Origin: Diphasiastrum complanatum
Lineage: Eukaryota; Streptophyta; Lycopodiopsida; Lycopodiales; Lycopodiaceae
Reading direction: 5' to 3'
Assembly (NCBI GenBank): GCA_029204225.1
Contig: CM055099.1
Coordinates: 42,586,597 to 42,650,596, forward strand
DNA: 64,000 bases
Shown here: in pieces, positions 1 through 10,807 of the stretch
Numbering within the stretch: the first letter of the stretch is position 1
Layout: each line of letters starts with the position of its first letter
The notes under the pieces: generated by a model
What the model was told of the DNA's origin: nothing
What the model saw: only the letters and a program-made list of their open reading frames with translations
Database searches by the model: none
Position numbers and translations under genes: made by a program

Positions 1-343
1 AACCCTAGAAAGCAGGAAAGAGAGAGATTAAGGAGACTAGGGAGAGAGATCAATATCATCAGCTGAATAACAAATGACACAGTTTCCCTACTTATAGCCA
101 AGAGGAAGCCCTAAAAGGAAGCTTCCGGTGGCTAGGGCCCAACTGGGAGGGATAATAGTGCGCCCTCCAAGAAGGCCCCCCACTCTCCAGTAATATGTCC
201 AAATGGCCTAATAATGAATAATAAGGCCAAAGGCCAACCATATAGTCTAAGTGTCACTAATGAATAAAAAGGGCCCAAGGCCTGTTTATGCATAAAGTAA
301 AGTAAATGTAAATGGACGCGGCGAATGTAATGAGCCAAGTCCA
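1..343 (-). repeat. LTR of family A, minus orientation, cut by the window edge
   Basis: The segment is the reverse complement of 3335-3676, with roughly ten differences over 343 bp by eye, about 97% identity. Its outer end runs off the window, so about 90 bp of the LTR should lie further left. The inner end is followed by TAACT (344-348), the mirror of AGTTA at 3330-3334. It is called an LTR because the plus copy carries a TATA-like CTATAAGTAG and is followed directly by a tRNA primer-binding site. It forms a long inverted repeat with the plus copy. Confidence 0.8.
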
Positions 344-348
344 TAACT

Positions 349-1560
349 GACCGCGAGTGGGTTGTAGAACACCACTCTTGCTCGCGCCGCGACATGCCTA
401 GACTACATTTCCAGGATTTGGTTTTGTAAAAAGTTAAGGGCCTGTACAAGCTGGGCGGTGTCTAGCTCGGGAGGAGAGGGTGGTGAAGACGCTCCTTCAC
501 CCGAGGGTACAAAGGGGTCTAGGTAAGTTCGAATGGAAAAACGACACAAGCTTGGCTACAAATTGGCTTAGGAAGCTTGAGAGCTCTACTAAAGGAGGCT
601 AGGCCAAAACAAGCTCCTCAATGATGAGAGTGGAGCCTTTACCCCCCACTCACACCACTTTCCTTCCTTTTTGGACTTACTAGGTGGCGGGCCTTATGGG
701 CACCACCTAGCGAGCACATCACCCCCAAGCCAAGTGGCAACCCTTATGGGCACCACCTATCCTCATTTCACATGGCCACCACCCTCCCTATGCCACCTCA
801 CCCAACTTGGGTCACACCCCACCTTCACCTCTAGTCACCTCCCCTAATCCCATGGCCCTATGGCCACAAAAAACTCCTAGAACTCCCCTACATCCTTCGG
901 CTTGGGAGGAGAAACTACACTTGTACATTCATGAGAGAGGAGGTGGAGGTAAAAAGTCCAATTTTCCTCCCTTGAGGTTGTGAGAATGCTTTTGTTGTAA
1001 ATTTGTTAGTGAATGCAGGTGGCTTAAGGAGAAGAGGATGTAATAGGCTCAAGAGGAGGTAATGGGAGGTGGAGAGCTACACCCCACAGGCTTGTACTTG
1101 TTGCAGGTACAGCTTGTGTACTACTTCCATTCCCTCCCCCTATTTCTTTAAAGTCTAGAATAGGCTTTTGTTTAGCTTACAAGCTTTAAATCTTTAAATT
1201 ATAAGGTTAAAAGTTTTAAACTCATGATGTTTAAACATATGTTATAATAGTTTTAAATTTCTAGGTTATAAGTTATGTGAGGGCCGAAAAGTGTGTAAGT
1301 GGAAAAAAAATAATAGTTTGAGAGTGAGATTGGACGTGAGGGAGGGAGGGAGAGAAATTTAGAGGGTGAGAGCCTCTTGCAGAGATAGAACATTGGGAAG
1401 ACAAAGAACATTTCCCTCTATCTTGAAGGTCCACTAATCACTTGTGCTTTTTGTATTTGATCATGTGACACGATTATGACAAGGATTGACAAGGATTGCA
1501 TACACGATGCATTCATAACTGTGTGACATGTTTTAACCCCATTTTTCAATTAACCTCAAT
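349..1560. other. Interior of inverted pair A, no gene recognised
   Basis: No convincing coding exon was found here. The stretch is GC-richer near 600-900 (CCACC and TATGGGCACC repeats) and AT-rich after 1140. Further exons of the FKBP19-type fragment would be expected on the minus strand here, beginning with a DLRVG-like segment, but none was seen, so the fragment appears to stop at 1596. Confidence 0.4.
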
Positions 1561-1595
1561 CGACACTTAGTTCAGGATCCAAAATGAGCCTTGAC

Positions 1596-2569
1596 CTTGT
1601 ATTGAAGTCCAGATGTTGTCTCTATATAATCAGGATATCGCATCTTTGTCTTCCCATAATCCTTCCCTCGCAATGCTGGCACTGGATTCACAAACCAACC
1701 ATAATTCCTGGCACCATAAGAACCAGTAATGATTAAATCCTTCAACCAAACTTGGGCATACTCACAAACTTCGAGGAGACAAACCTAGGCTAAACATTGG
1801 AGATATTAAAACTGTAGGACACTGAGCATGCAGTTAGGATTTGCTTACTGGCTCACACAAGTAGATCATATCACAACCACAGAATTTGCTCAAACCAACA
1901 TCATAATCGAAAAGAGCATGGCAAAAAAGTTGAAACCCTAATTGGCAAAAAACAAAAGACCACAATTTATCAAATGACAGAACAAAGAAGTACATAGATG
2001 CTTACTTCACAAATGTGTTGGGAGAGGAGAAGCCACACCATATATCCACACGCTAGAGACTCGAGCTCCTCACTTTTTATTCAAGTACCGGACTCATTAA
2101 CTACAACTTGATGATTGTACTTGGCACCCTTTTAATGGAATACGTAATACTAATTTGGAGACGGACATGACATTCTATACATGACAAAATACAAAATAAT
2201 AACACATGCACAAAAGAAAAAGAAATAAGGTAAAGACTTCTAGATGTAACTACATCAGTTCAAAGAATTATGACGCCAAATAGTTCAAATGTCACTCTGG
2301 ACAACGAGATGACAATTTTCACGTGTATATTACAAAAAGCAACATATAGAAACAAAATCATCCTGTTTGAGAACACATAAAAATGGATAAAGCAAACAAC
2401 AAATTTCTAGAGGTACATGAAATAAGATGTAGTCACATACTGTCAGCAAAAGTTGCTGCTTCAACATTTTGATCTTGAATCCATGCAGCCAACATGGACA
2501 AACAAGCTACTCTTGCTGGGAGATATAACATGTCTCTTCGAGTTAAAGCCTTCATCTTGCTATCTTGAT
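1596..2569 (-). pseudogene. FKBP19: FKBP19-type thylakoid-lumen peptidyl-prolyl isomerase, two internal exons only
   Basis: Two minus-strand exons are visible. Exon a (2441-2569) follows a GCATGCAG acceptor, ends at a GTATGT donor and encodes KALTRRDMLYLPARVACL, then a hydrophobic stretch and AATFAD: a twin-arginine lumen-transit signal with an A-x-A-like cleavage site. Exon b (1596-1681) follows an AG acceptor and restores the frame exactly. The junction reads FADMPALRGKDYGK and continues to SGLQYK before a GTCAAG donor. This matches the N-terminal region of plant FKBP19, a chloroplast-lumen FKBP-type prolyl isomerase. The catalytic FKBP fold, which should follow SGLQYK, and the first transit-peptide exon were not found. 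The reading frame is undamaged, so this is a recent fragment or a truncated copy. It lies wholly between the two inverted family-A LTRs. Confidence 0.7.
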
Positions 2570-2753
2570 CTGCATGCAACTCAAGTTAATGAACTCTGCC
2601 ACTCACGCTCCTCTCCTTAATAAGAACAAATATCAACTACACTGTCGAGAAAAACCCGCTGAGAACTTTAATAGAGAAAACAGTCCAAAAAACTCTTACT
2701 AACACCAACATGGCAACTAAACATCTCGAATGTTCAAAATTCGAACATTTCCA

Positions 2754-3313
2754 TTAAATTTTAGGTACTTTACGTTTTTTACGAACATTGGCCCATGGCA
2801 TGTCGAATCCAAGCCACAAAAGGTGCATATCTGCATAAGCAGCTGCATAAATGAACCATATTGAACTACAAAGTTGAACAAGAAAGCTAAAAGAGGTACA
2901 TGAAGCTCTATCAAGGTACGCCGATAGCTGACGAATGCCAAATGAAAGCATCATGATACATGTCACTACCAAAGCTGCTAAAAATGAAAATGTCCCAAGC
3001 CAGTCACATGGCCCAAGAAAACCATATAAAGACATGAGTAGGAGCACTAGGAACCCAACTTGATGCTATAGAAAAAAAAAGCCACTATTGCGGTGAATAA
3101 ATAATATTGTTGCATAGAAGAACCGAGTGGCAATGTACCATACCAACCAAGAAAGTCTGAATAAAGCACAATCGCAATTATTACATATCTCATGCCAAAC
3201 CAATGTAAAATACCATACATACCACAAGAATGTAAAGTTAACACCATGCTTCCATTGTGCCACTCTAATAGAACAAGAGTGCCAAAGAAGAGTGCTAATC
3301 CCATCATAAGCAT
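2754..3313 (-). pseudogene. Remnant of an unidentified multi-pass membrane protein gene
   Basis: Two adjacent minus-strand open segments (3047-3313, then 2754-3047) are strongly hydrophobic. The first has about three likely membrane spans (GLALFFGTLVLLEW; WFGMRYVIIAIVLYSDFLGW; QYYLFTAIVAFFF). The second has about three more (FLVLLLMSLYGFLG; FSFLAALVVTCIMMLSFGI; VQLCSSIWFIYAAAY) and ends in a basic KKRKVPKI. They are in different frames and separated by a pyrimidine tract with a CTATAG acceptor-like site, which suggests exons or a frameshift. No donor was found that joins them cleanly. The family is not recognised. The upstream end stops within about 20 bp of the family-A LTR at 3330. The segment is on the same strand as the FKBP19-type exons but need not be the same gene. 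Confidence 0.35.
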
Positions 3314-3329
3314 GCCAAGTGATCCAAAG

Positions 3330-3772
3330 AGTTATGGACTTGGCTCATTACATTCGTCGCGTCCATTTACATTTACTTTACTTTATGCATAAGCAGGCCT
3401 TGGGCCCTTTTTTATTCATTAGTGACACTTAGACTATATGGTTGGCCTTTGGCCCTATTATTCATTATTAAGCCATTTGGACATATTACTGGAGAGTGGG
3501 GGCCTTCTTGGAGGGCGCACTATTTTCCCTCCCAGTTGGGCCCTAGCCACCGGAAGCTTCCTTTTAGGGCTTCCTCTTGGCTATAAGTAGGGAAACTGTG
3601 TCATTTGTTATTCAGCGGATGATATTGATCTCTCTCTTTAGTCTCCTTAATCTCTCTCTTTCCTGCTTTCTAGGGTTAAGTCTTGCTTATGTGCTGCTTT
3701 CATAGCTTAAGTCTTGCTTATGTGATGCTTTCATAGCTTAGCTTTAGATCAGTTGTGGCTCTATTCATAACT
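3330..3772 (+). repeat. LTR of family A, plus orientation
   Basis: This copy is inverted relative to 1-343. A core from TGGACTTGG (3335) to ATTCA (3767) has TG...CA ends. The five bases outside each end are AGTTA (3330-3334) and TAACT (3768-3772), a perfect 5-bp inverted terminal pair abutting the primer-binding site, so the true LTR may be 3330-3772. A TATA-like CTATAAGTAGGG lies near 3580. CT-rich sequence follows, as in plant LTR promoters. Confidence 0.8.
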
Positions 3773-3784
3773 TGGTATCAGAGC
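3773..3784 (+). other. Primer-binding site (initiator-Met tRNA type) of element A
   Basis: TGGTATCAGAGC directly follows the LTR end. It is the usual minus-strand primer site complementary to the 3' end of plant initiator-Met tRNA. No LTR-retrotransposon gag follows. Instead LINE-type coding sequence begins about 40 bp downstream. Confidence 0.8.
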
Positions 3785-3826
3785 ACTTTCTTGGTTGCTG
3801 AATTTCAGATCTGATTTTCTGATTGG

Positions 3827-6187
3827 GTGCCCATTTTCCTTGCTGATTTTTCTCTCTTTGCTGAGGGCTTTCGTCTCTTTGCTTCAGCAACATTCAGCAC
3901 AGTTTGGAGGAGGAATGCCCTGACTACCGCCGCTCATGCCATTGCGCCCCCTCGTCGCTTCTCTTCTCATCATCGTGGTATGACAACGACTCTTCTTTCT
4001 TCCAGAAATATGTCGAGTTCCTCAAATTCTCCAATTCTACACTTTCTTCTTCCGCAGAAAAGCAACTTCATTCCCTTCTTTGCAAACCTCCTTTGCTACC
4101 TCCACTCTGCTTCCTCCGCTACTTTTTGGAAGATCTTTCTTCATAAGCCCCTATCCATTGCACCCATCCCTATTCAATCCTGGGTCAACTATGCAACCAA
4201 CCTCTATACAACTGCTCACCCTTCCATCTCTCTTTCTTCTCATCCTACCCACTGTGACCTCTTCTCTCCTGACATGGTTGAAGCCACCATCTTCAAACTC
4301 AAGAACAATCGTACATCTGACATTGACCTCCTTTCAGCCGAGCTCCTCAAACCGGTTGCCAAACTTGCCTCCCCTTTCCTGGCCCGCTGTTTCAACCGCT
4401 CTGTCGTTGATGGTTTTCCCATACCTTGGGCCATCAATCTCCTCCACCCCATTTTTAAAGCAGGTGATGCCATGGATGTCCACAACTATCGCACTATTAT
4501 GATTGGTCATACCATGGCCAAGTTGTACGCCACTATTCTCCAGAACTTCGTTATGGCAGATGTTGATTCTCGACTATTGTATGCAATTGTCCAGGCTGGC
4601 TTCCGCCGGGGTTATAGCACTCTTGATCATGTCCTCACCCTACGTACTATCATTGAGGAGGCAAAGCATATGGGCAAGAAGGTATTTGCTTGTTTCGTTG
4701 ATCTCTCTAAGGCCTTTGATATTGTTCCCCGTCATCTTTTGATCAGCAGACTACGTCAGCTTGGCTTTTCCAACTCTATTCTCGCGGCAGTGATTGCTCT
4801 GTATCAGAGACTTCTAGCACGTATTCGGCTAGGTACTGATTTGTCTTCTCCCTTCCGTAGCACTGTTGGCGTCAAGCAAGGCTGTCCATTGTCCCCTCCG
4901 CTATTTGCACTTTATATTGATGATCTTGAGTGCCTCTTGTTGCCCGCTGGCTCATTTGCTCATCCCCATTCTGCTTTATGTTGATGAAATTGTTTTGCTT
5001 TCTTCCTCACCAGAAGGGTTGCAGTGTCACTTATAGGTCTGACATCGGTTTTGTGTTGCTTGGGGTCTCTCTGTTAACTTAAAAAAGACAAAGATCATGA
5101 TTTTCAACACCAATCGACAAAGCCTTCACAATTATCAATTCTTCTATGATGGCCAAGAAGTTGACATTGTTGCCTCTTATACTTACTTGGGAGTCCTGTT
5201 TACTGCGCCCCTTCTTGGTTTCCGCCCGGCTGCATTTGCACACATTTCCTCCGGTCTTTCAGCATTGGTCCAGTTCGAGTGTGGTTGTACAATGAATCAT
5301 ATTTTTGATCCCGCTACTAGATGCCAGTTGTTTCACATCGGGTGGTTCCAGCAGTGATGTATGCCTCCGAGATCTGGTTGCCAGGACTTTCTCTTTGGGA
5401 CTGGGCAGGCATTTCCCGCATTCAGACCACTATGTTGGGTCGCATGATACATGCCAAGACTACCACCCCTCATGATATCCTATGTGCTGAGTTTGCTACT
5501 CCTCCGATCATCCTTGAGGGCTTTTTCCGCCTTATTCTTTTTCTTCAGCGGATTCAGGAGATTCGTGCATCTCACCCGGATAGATACATAGTTGTTGCGG
5601 TTACTTCTTCACGTGTCCTAGCTGATTCCCATGCCAAGCTATCCTGGTACCAGCAGGCGTCTGATCTCCTACGACATCCGGGCATCTCTATCATGGATCT
5701 TCCTCGTGGTACGCATTCATATATCCGAGGCTATTTATTCTGTCGATATATGCAGCAGACTTGGAGCTCCCTCCCACCTTCCCGCATTCGACTGAGCTAT
5801 TACCAAACACACTTCCTCTCTCTGGATCCTTCTGGTTTGCCATTGTTGCCGCTCTATCTCTCATAGCCCCTATCACACGGCGGCCTGCGCTATCGTCTTG
5901 GGCAGTTGCGCATTTCCTCTAATCAGCTTGCTATTGAGGCCGGTTGTGCTTGGGATATCCCTCGGGAGCGTCGTCTATGTCGCTTCTGCTCGTTGCAGGA
6001 ATATGAAGCCCATTTCCTCCTCAGATGTCCGTTGTATTATGAGATACGGGGGAGGTATTATTGTCATACACTTCGCAGTTTTGTCTCCTATCCTGATGCT
6101 CGTTGCTTGGGACTTCTTGTTCGTGAGATGCTTACTCTCCGTCAGTCTCATCTGCCTGTACCAGATCACCTTGGGTTAGACTCCTAG
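3827..6187 (+). pseudogene. LINE (non-LTR) reverse transcriptase A, decayed
   Basis: This is a non-LTR retrotransposon polymerase. The first open segment (3827-4984) has INLLHPIFKAGD, YRTIMIGHTMAKLYA, QAGFRRGYST, CFVDLSKAFDIVPR and GVKQGCPLSP: fingers and palm motifs of LINE reverse transcriptase. The catalytic box near 4975 reads YVDE instead of the usual (F/Y)xDD, so it should be inactive. The frame then shifts. Downstream segments 5097-5357, 5321-5866 and 5906-6187 give the thumb and connection region and a C-terminal zinc-finger-like CRFCSLQEYEAHFLLRC. At least three frame breaks separate the parts. The endonuclease end is missing. The sequence is a diverged relative of copy B at 6790-7970 on the other strand. 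It begins just behind an LTR primer-binding site. Confidence 0.8.
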
Positions 6188-6371
6188 CAGCTGCTTCTCA
6201 CTGGCTTCTTTCGGACTCGAGCACATGCTGATGACTCCGATGATGAGATTCCTATCCCTGTGCCACTGCGGAAAAAGCCCAGATGTAGTCGCCACTTGCC
6301 TCCATCAGGGACCACTGTACACTCCACTCAGTGGACACTTCACACTTACTTTCGTTGATATGTACTTATTA

Positions 6372-6661
6372 TGAAGGAAAAAATATCAGCAATTAGGCTC
6401 TGAAACGAAGCGAAGCGAAGCGAAGCAAAGCGAAACTTAAGCAAGCTCTGATATTGCTGAAGCGAAATAATCGCGAAGCGAAACGAAACGCAAAGCGAAA
6501 AACAATGGCGAACGAAATCAATTCAGATGGATATGATTGCTGGTCACTGCTGCTATATCATTCCTACAATCCTCCATAATGTAGACAGACACTGCTGACC
6601 TACGTTATAGATTAATATAGCATTCAATAAGATTGAACTAGTGTGCAGAATTGATAAAACA
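6372..6661 (-). repeat. LTR of family B, minus orientation
   Basis: This is the reverse complement of 7976-8249, roughly 90% alike and carrying an extra block of about 20 bp. Read on the minus strand it begins TGTTTTATC and ends TTCCTTCA. It contains short CGAAGCGAAG-type repeats near the terminus (6408-6500). The expected primer-binding site is absent at its outer end. Instead it abuts the 3' end of the LINE A sequence. It is followed inward by AGTAA (6662-6666), the mirror of TTACT at 7971-7975. Confidence 0.75.
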
Positions 6662-6789
6662 AGTAAATGAGATACACGAATAATATCAGACAATAAATCA
6701 TTCCAGACACGAACAATAGCAGACAACAATTCATTTGAGATCAGACAAAATTTAGAATGATATGTGCATAATAGCTATAGAATAGGGAT

Positions 6790-7970
6790 AATCATATCTG
6801 CTAATGGGCAGCCATCTCCACCCTCTTCCCTAATAATCCGCTCAAGATCATCAATATATAGAGCAAAGAGAGTAGGGGACAAAGGACATCCCTGCTTAAC
6901 TCCCACTGTACTATGAATGTAAGAGGATCATCCATCACCATCTCGAAAATGAGCCAGCACTCTCTCATACAATGTGACAATAGCAGCAATGATCTCTTGA
7001 GAAAAGCCAAGCGATGTTAGGCGCTGGAGTAAAAGGTGTCTCGGAACATAATCAAAGGCTTTGCAGAAATCCACAAAGCAACAATAACCCTCTGCTTCCT
7101 GAATTTGGCTTCCCAATAATGCATCTCAGGATGAATATCTGGTTAGCCGTGGAGTAGCCAGCGCGAAAACCTGCCTGTCCCATAGCATGTAACCCCTCTG
7201 TCTCTGCCCGTGAGCTGATAATAGACTGCAAAATAGATCCATATAGCTTGGCCATAGTATGACTGATCATAATATTGCGGTAGTTGTCTACAATCAAAGG
7301 ATTCCCGGCTTTGAGGATAGGGTGTAAAAGGTTGATGCACCACGATGTGGGGAGACCGAAGATGACAGATTGGTTAAAGATATGGGAAATGTATGGGGCA
7401 ATAATGTGAGCAACTGGTTTTAGGAAGAAGAGGGTGAATTCTGAAGGGCGTGGGGAAAGAGAAATGGAAAGAGAGTCAACTGTATAAAGCTTAATAGCAT
7501 AATTTATCCGTGACTCAATAGCAATAGGAGCGAGTTTATAAGGGTTTTTAGAGAACATCCACCAAAAGAAATGGGAGGATGGGGAGGCTGCATCAACAAG
7601 TTTTTGTCCCAAGGACTGGAGATAAGCTATCTTTTTTTTAGACTCACTTTGTGATATTCTTTTTGTTTCAAGGCTAGGGTGTGAGGAGAGTGGTATCTAG
7701 CATAAACAACTTGTTTATGCAGTGAGAAGCACTCTGTATCATACCATTTGTTGTGGGTGCGTTTATGCGAAGAGAAGGTTTTTGAAGGATAGGCAGTATT
7801 GGTAGATTGCAAAAGAGATTGAGATAAAAAGACGGCTTGTTGATCAACTGAGGAGGTGAAGGGAAATTCTTGGAGAAAAGTAATGAGGGACTCGGTGTAA
7901 AGGGGAAAACCAGATGGAGAGAAAACCGAGCGATGGTGATGAGTGGGACGGTGTGTTGTGACTGTGGTAC
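6790..7970 (-). pseudogene. LINE (non-LTR) reverse transcriptase B, truncated
   Basis: The minus-strand coding remnant lies between the two inverted family-B LTRs. Reading from 7970 down, it shows a linker after the lost endonuclease (HNKWYDTECFSLHKQVVYA) and then, after a frame break, INLLHPILKAGN, YRNIMISHTMAKLYG and QAGFRAGYST. Later frames carry CFVDFCKAFDYVPRHLL and finally LFALYIDDLE-type sequence close to 6830. It stops before the catalytic YxDD box, so both ends are missing. Motif order and wording match LINE copy A, but the two are clearly diverged. Several frameshifts separate the parts. No poly(A) tail or clear target duplication of its own was seen. Confidence 0.75.
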
Positions 7971-7975
7971 TTACT

Positions 7976-8249
7976 TGTTTTATCAATTCCGCACACCGGT
8001 TCAATCTTGTTGAATGTTGTATTAATCTATAACGTAGGTCAGCAGTGCCTGTCTACATTCTGGAGGATTGTAGGAATGATATAGCATGCAGTGACCAGCA
8101 ATCATATCCGAACTCCATCTGAATTGATTTCGTTCGCGATTGTTTCTCTTCGCGATTATTTTTCTTCAGCAATATTAAGGCTTGCTTAAGTTTCGCTTCG
8201 TTTCGTTTCGTTTCGTTTTAGAGCCTGATTGCTGATATTTTTTCCTTCA
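7976..8249 (+). repeat. LTR of family B, plus orientation
   Basis: This 274-bp segment runs from TGTTTTATC to TTCCTTCA, the usual TG...CA LTR ends. It is the inverted partner of 6372-6661. The flank on the inner side is TTACT. It is followed one base later by a primer-binding site and then a gag-like frame, so it looks like the 5' LTR of a copia-type element whose 3' LTR was not found in the window. Confidence 0.8.
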
Positions 8250-8250
8250 G

Positions 8251-8262
8251 TGGTATTAGAGC
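8251..8262 (+). other. Primer-binding site of element B
   Basis: TGGTATTAGAGC lies one base after LTR B. It is a one-base variant of the initiator-Met primer site seen at the other LTR elements in the window. Confidence 0.75.
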
Positions 8263-8356
8263 CCGTCATAGTCTGACATAGCCACAAAGCTATCAGATCC
8301 AGGAGGCAAAGCATTCAAGACAAAGAACCATTAACAACTGAGAACAATTCACAGCA

Positions 8357-9290
8357 ATGGCTTCAATAAGCAGTATACAATCAAAGATCTGTACAATCCT
8401 CGACACATCAGGATCTAACTTCCTAGCATGGAAAGTTAAGACCTCTCTTATACTAAAGGGAGAAGGATTATTTCCCTGGGTAGACAGCACCGAGGAGATG
8501 CCTACAACTATAGGCAAGGAGCTATGCGAATGGAGAGAGAAGAATGACAAGTCAGTAGCCGTGTTATCATCATCCATCGAGGATAGCCTGCTCATATGGT
8601 ATGTTGTTTTGGATGTGAAGGAAAGCATCACGGATCAAAATTCCCACATCGATGTGATCCAACAACCTTTTCACCTTGGTGTTCACAATGTAGTTTTACC
8701 CATCCATGTCTCGATTGTCCATTGAGACAACCCATAAAAGCTAAGATGGTATCATGCTACATGGATCCGCATGCACCTCGTTACTATTATTAGACTAATC
8801 CACTCCAGATGCATTACAGCAGAAAGATCTTAATGCCACCTAGCTTTGAGACAACTAGAGAACATGGCAATCCTCATAAGATCACATACTGCATAGAGTC
8901 ACCCCAAGATCAATCAACAACAACATCATAGAACTTAGAAGGCAGAGATGATAAAATCAATTAAGCATCAAGCAACTGAAGAAATCAAGAAAATTTTACC
9001 AAGTCTTCTGAAACAATCAACATATGTTGTACTACAAAGGGCACCTGTGACAAGTGGATTTCTTGGAGGCAAGCCAACACAAGGTTAAAGCAACAATGAG
9101 CGATGTCCAACCAAAGTTAAATCGCTCCACAAAACAGAAGAATGACAAATCCGGTTTCACTGAACCAAAAAGGCCAAATTCAAGGAGAGTAAGCCCAAAC
9201 TGGCCACAATCTCAGCAAGGACAAATGTCGTCATTGTCAAGGGTAGGCACTTAAAGAATGGACGAGAAATTGTTAGCAGCCGGAGAAATC
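8357..9290 (+). pseudogene. Copia-type gag remnant of element B
   Basis: The first open segment (8357-8725) begins MASISSIQSKICTILDTSGS and contains FLAWKVKTSLILKG, the N-terminal form of plant Ty1/copia gag proteins (GAG-pre/UBN2-like). From about 8596 another frame gives a cysteine- and histidine-rich piece (CFGCEGKHHG, WCSQCSFTHPCLDC) resembling a zinc-binding region. After stops, a degenerate knuckle (KCRHCQG, later NC) is seen near 9225-9275. No protease, integrase or reverse transcriptase follows. It belongs with the LTR and primer site just upstream. Confidence 0.6.
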
Positions 9291-9299
9291 TCCCAACGT

Positions 9300-9780
9300 T
9301 ATTTATTTTATCAACTTTGGGAAGTTCCTATGACAACTAACAACCCATTGGCAACATCATAGAGTGGGCAACACAACGAGAATTATCAACTTTAATCACC
9401 TTGGGATCCAAGTGTAGTCTACTGCGATGACAATGAATACTTGTGTAGGGCACTGTTCAATTGATATGGCAATTATTGAAAGTTTCACGAATCCAACAAT
9501 GTCCACTTGTTGATGATCAACCAATAGAGCACTAAGTTTTACATAAGCAAATCCTTATCCGTGCTTTTGGCTGGAGCAAAAAAAATCAAAAATTTGGAAT
9601 AAGCTCCCTACAACTTTGCCATCACAATACCTAATCTATAAGATATGAGAGCAATAGCGCCAATATTGATGTCATGGGACTGTCACAGCTCATAAGAGAA
9701 AAGGAGGTCCACCTCTCAACTGTACGAAAGGGGACCAATTCCTTTGTATTGTATCTTGTCCTTTCCATGCTAATAGAACT
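9300..9780. other. Non-coding stretch, nothing recognised
   Basis: Only short frames broken by stops were seen. It may be further decayed retroelement interior, but no motif supports that. Confidence 0.3.
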
Positions 9781-9786
9781 TTGCCA

Positions 9787-9787
<1 letters not shown>

Positions 9788-9850
<63 letters not shown>
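9788..9850. repeat. (CT)n microsatellite, about 62 bp
   Basis: An uninterrupted CT dinucleotide run. It is the first of five CT/GA tracts of 60 bp or more in the window. Confidence 0.98.
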
Positions 9851-9852
<2 letters not shown>

Positions 9853-9859
9853 GCGTGTG

Positions 9860-10800
9860 CTAAACAGGTTAAAGGTGAGGATCATTCTCTTGTGAATGCA
9901 ACCACAGCAAGACAGGCGACATCTTCACAAAGTTTTTTGAAAATGCCTGCTATGCATCGCTTCCAACTGTTACCTTGATGATGGTCTACCAAACCTTCTA
10001 AAGCTATGTCTGTTCACAAAACTGATGCTAGATGCTTTAAATCATATGGATTGTTAAAACAACCATTTGAATTTGCTTTGAAAAAGTTCATTTGCAAGAG
10101 AAGAGAGTTACAAGATTTGGATAATAAGGACCAATACCTTGCATATCAGATGGTTTTTGGAAGCAGTGCACAATCGCCCGCCCAACTCTGTTGCCATCAT
10201 GTAGCCTTTTCTGCATGACATATGTTACTTTCTGCTATACAGAAGAAACGTGTTAGTAATCTGCCAAAACTACATCTGATACTAGCTAATGATGCAAGTA
10301 GAGGCTCAATCATAAATCATGTATCTATGAACCATAGACATAACCAATTTTTACTGTTATGGAGTTCATCCACAGTCTGTAGACCATTTAAGCCCAACAT
10401 GCATGGTGGGACCATATGCTATGACATCACTACTTTGCTTCATAAGAATCTGAGAGTACATGCTATTCACATGCATAAAGATGCATCCACACCAGCTTTT
10501 GGAAGGAAAAAAGAAACGGAATGTGCCAATCTATTTATGTTAAGTGCTTATGTACAAGTTACATAATTTTGTCAAAGTAGCCATGATAAAGGTGAGAGCA
10601 AATCCAATTGAATGTGTGCCTAGGTGTATAGAAATCATGAGGGGAATTGCAAGTCATCACTGTAGCTTGCTCAAAACACACTCATACATACACTGGCAAC
10701 AAAGAGAACTGTCAAAAAGAAAAGAATCACAGCAAACTTGTTGACTTTAACTAGATTGACGAGAAACATTATGGCTTTATCTCTAACAGACAATCAACAC
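9860..10800. other. No gene recognised; short open frames only
   Basis: Short plus-strand frames at 10006-10218 and 10222-10566 have no domain or motif I recognise and no splice or start context that would make them convincing. They are recorded as uninterpreted. Confidence 0.3.
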
Positions 10801-10807
10801 AGCTGTT

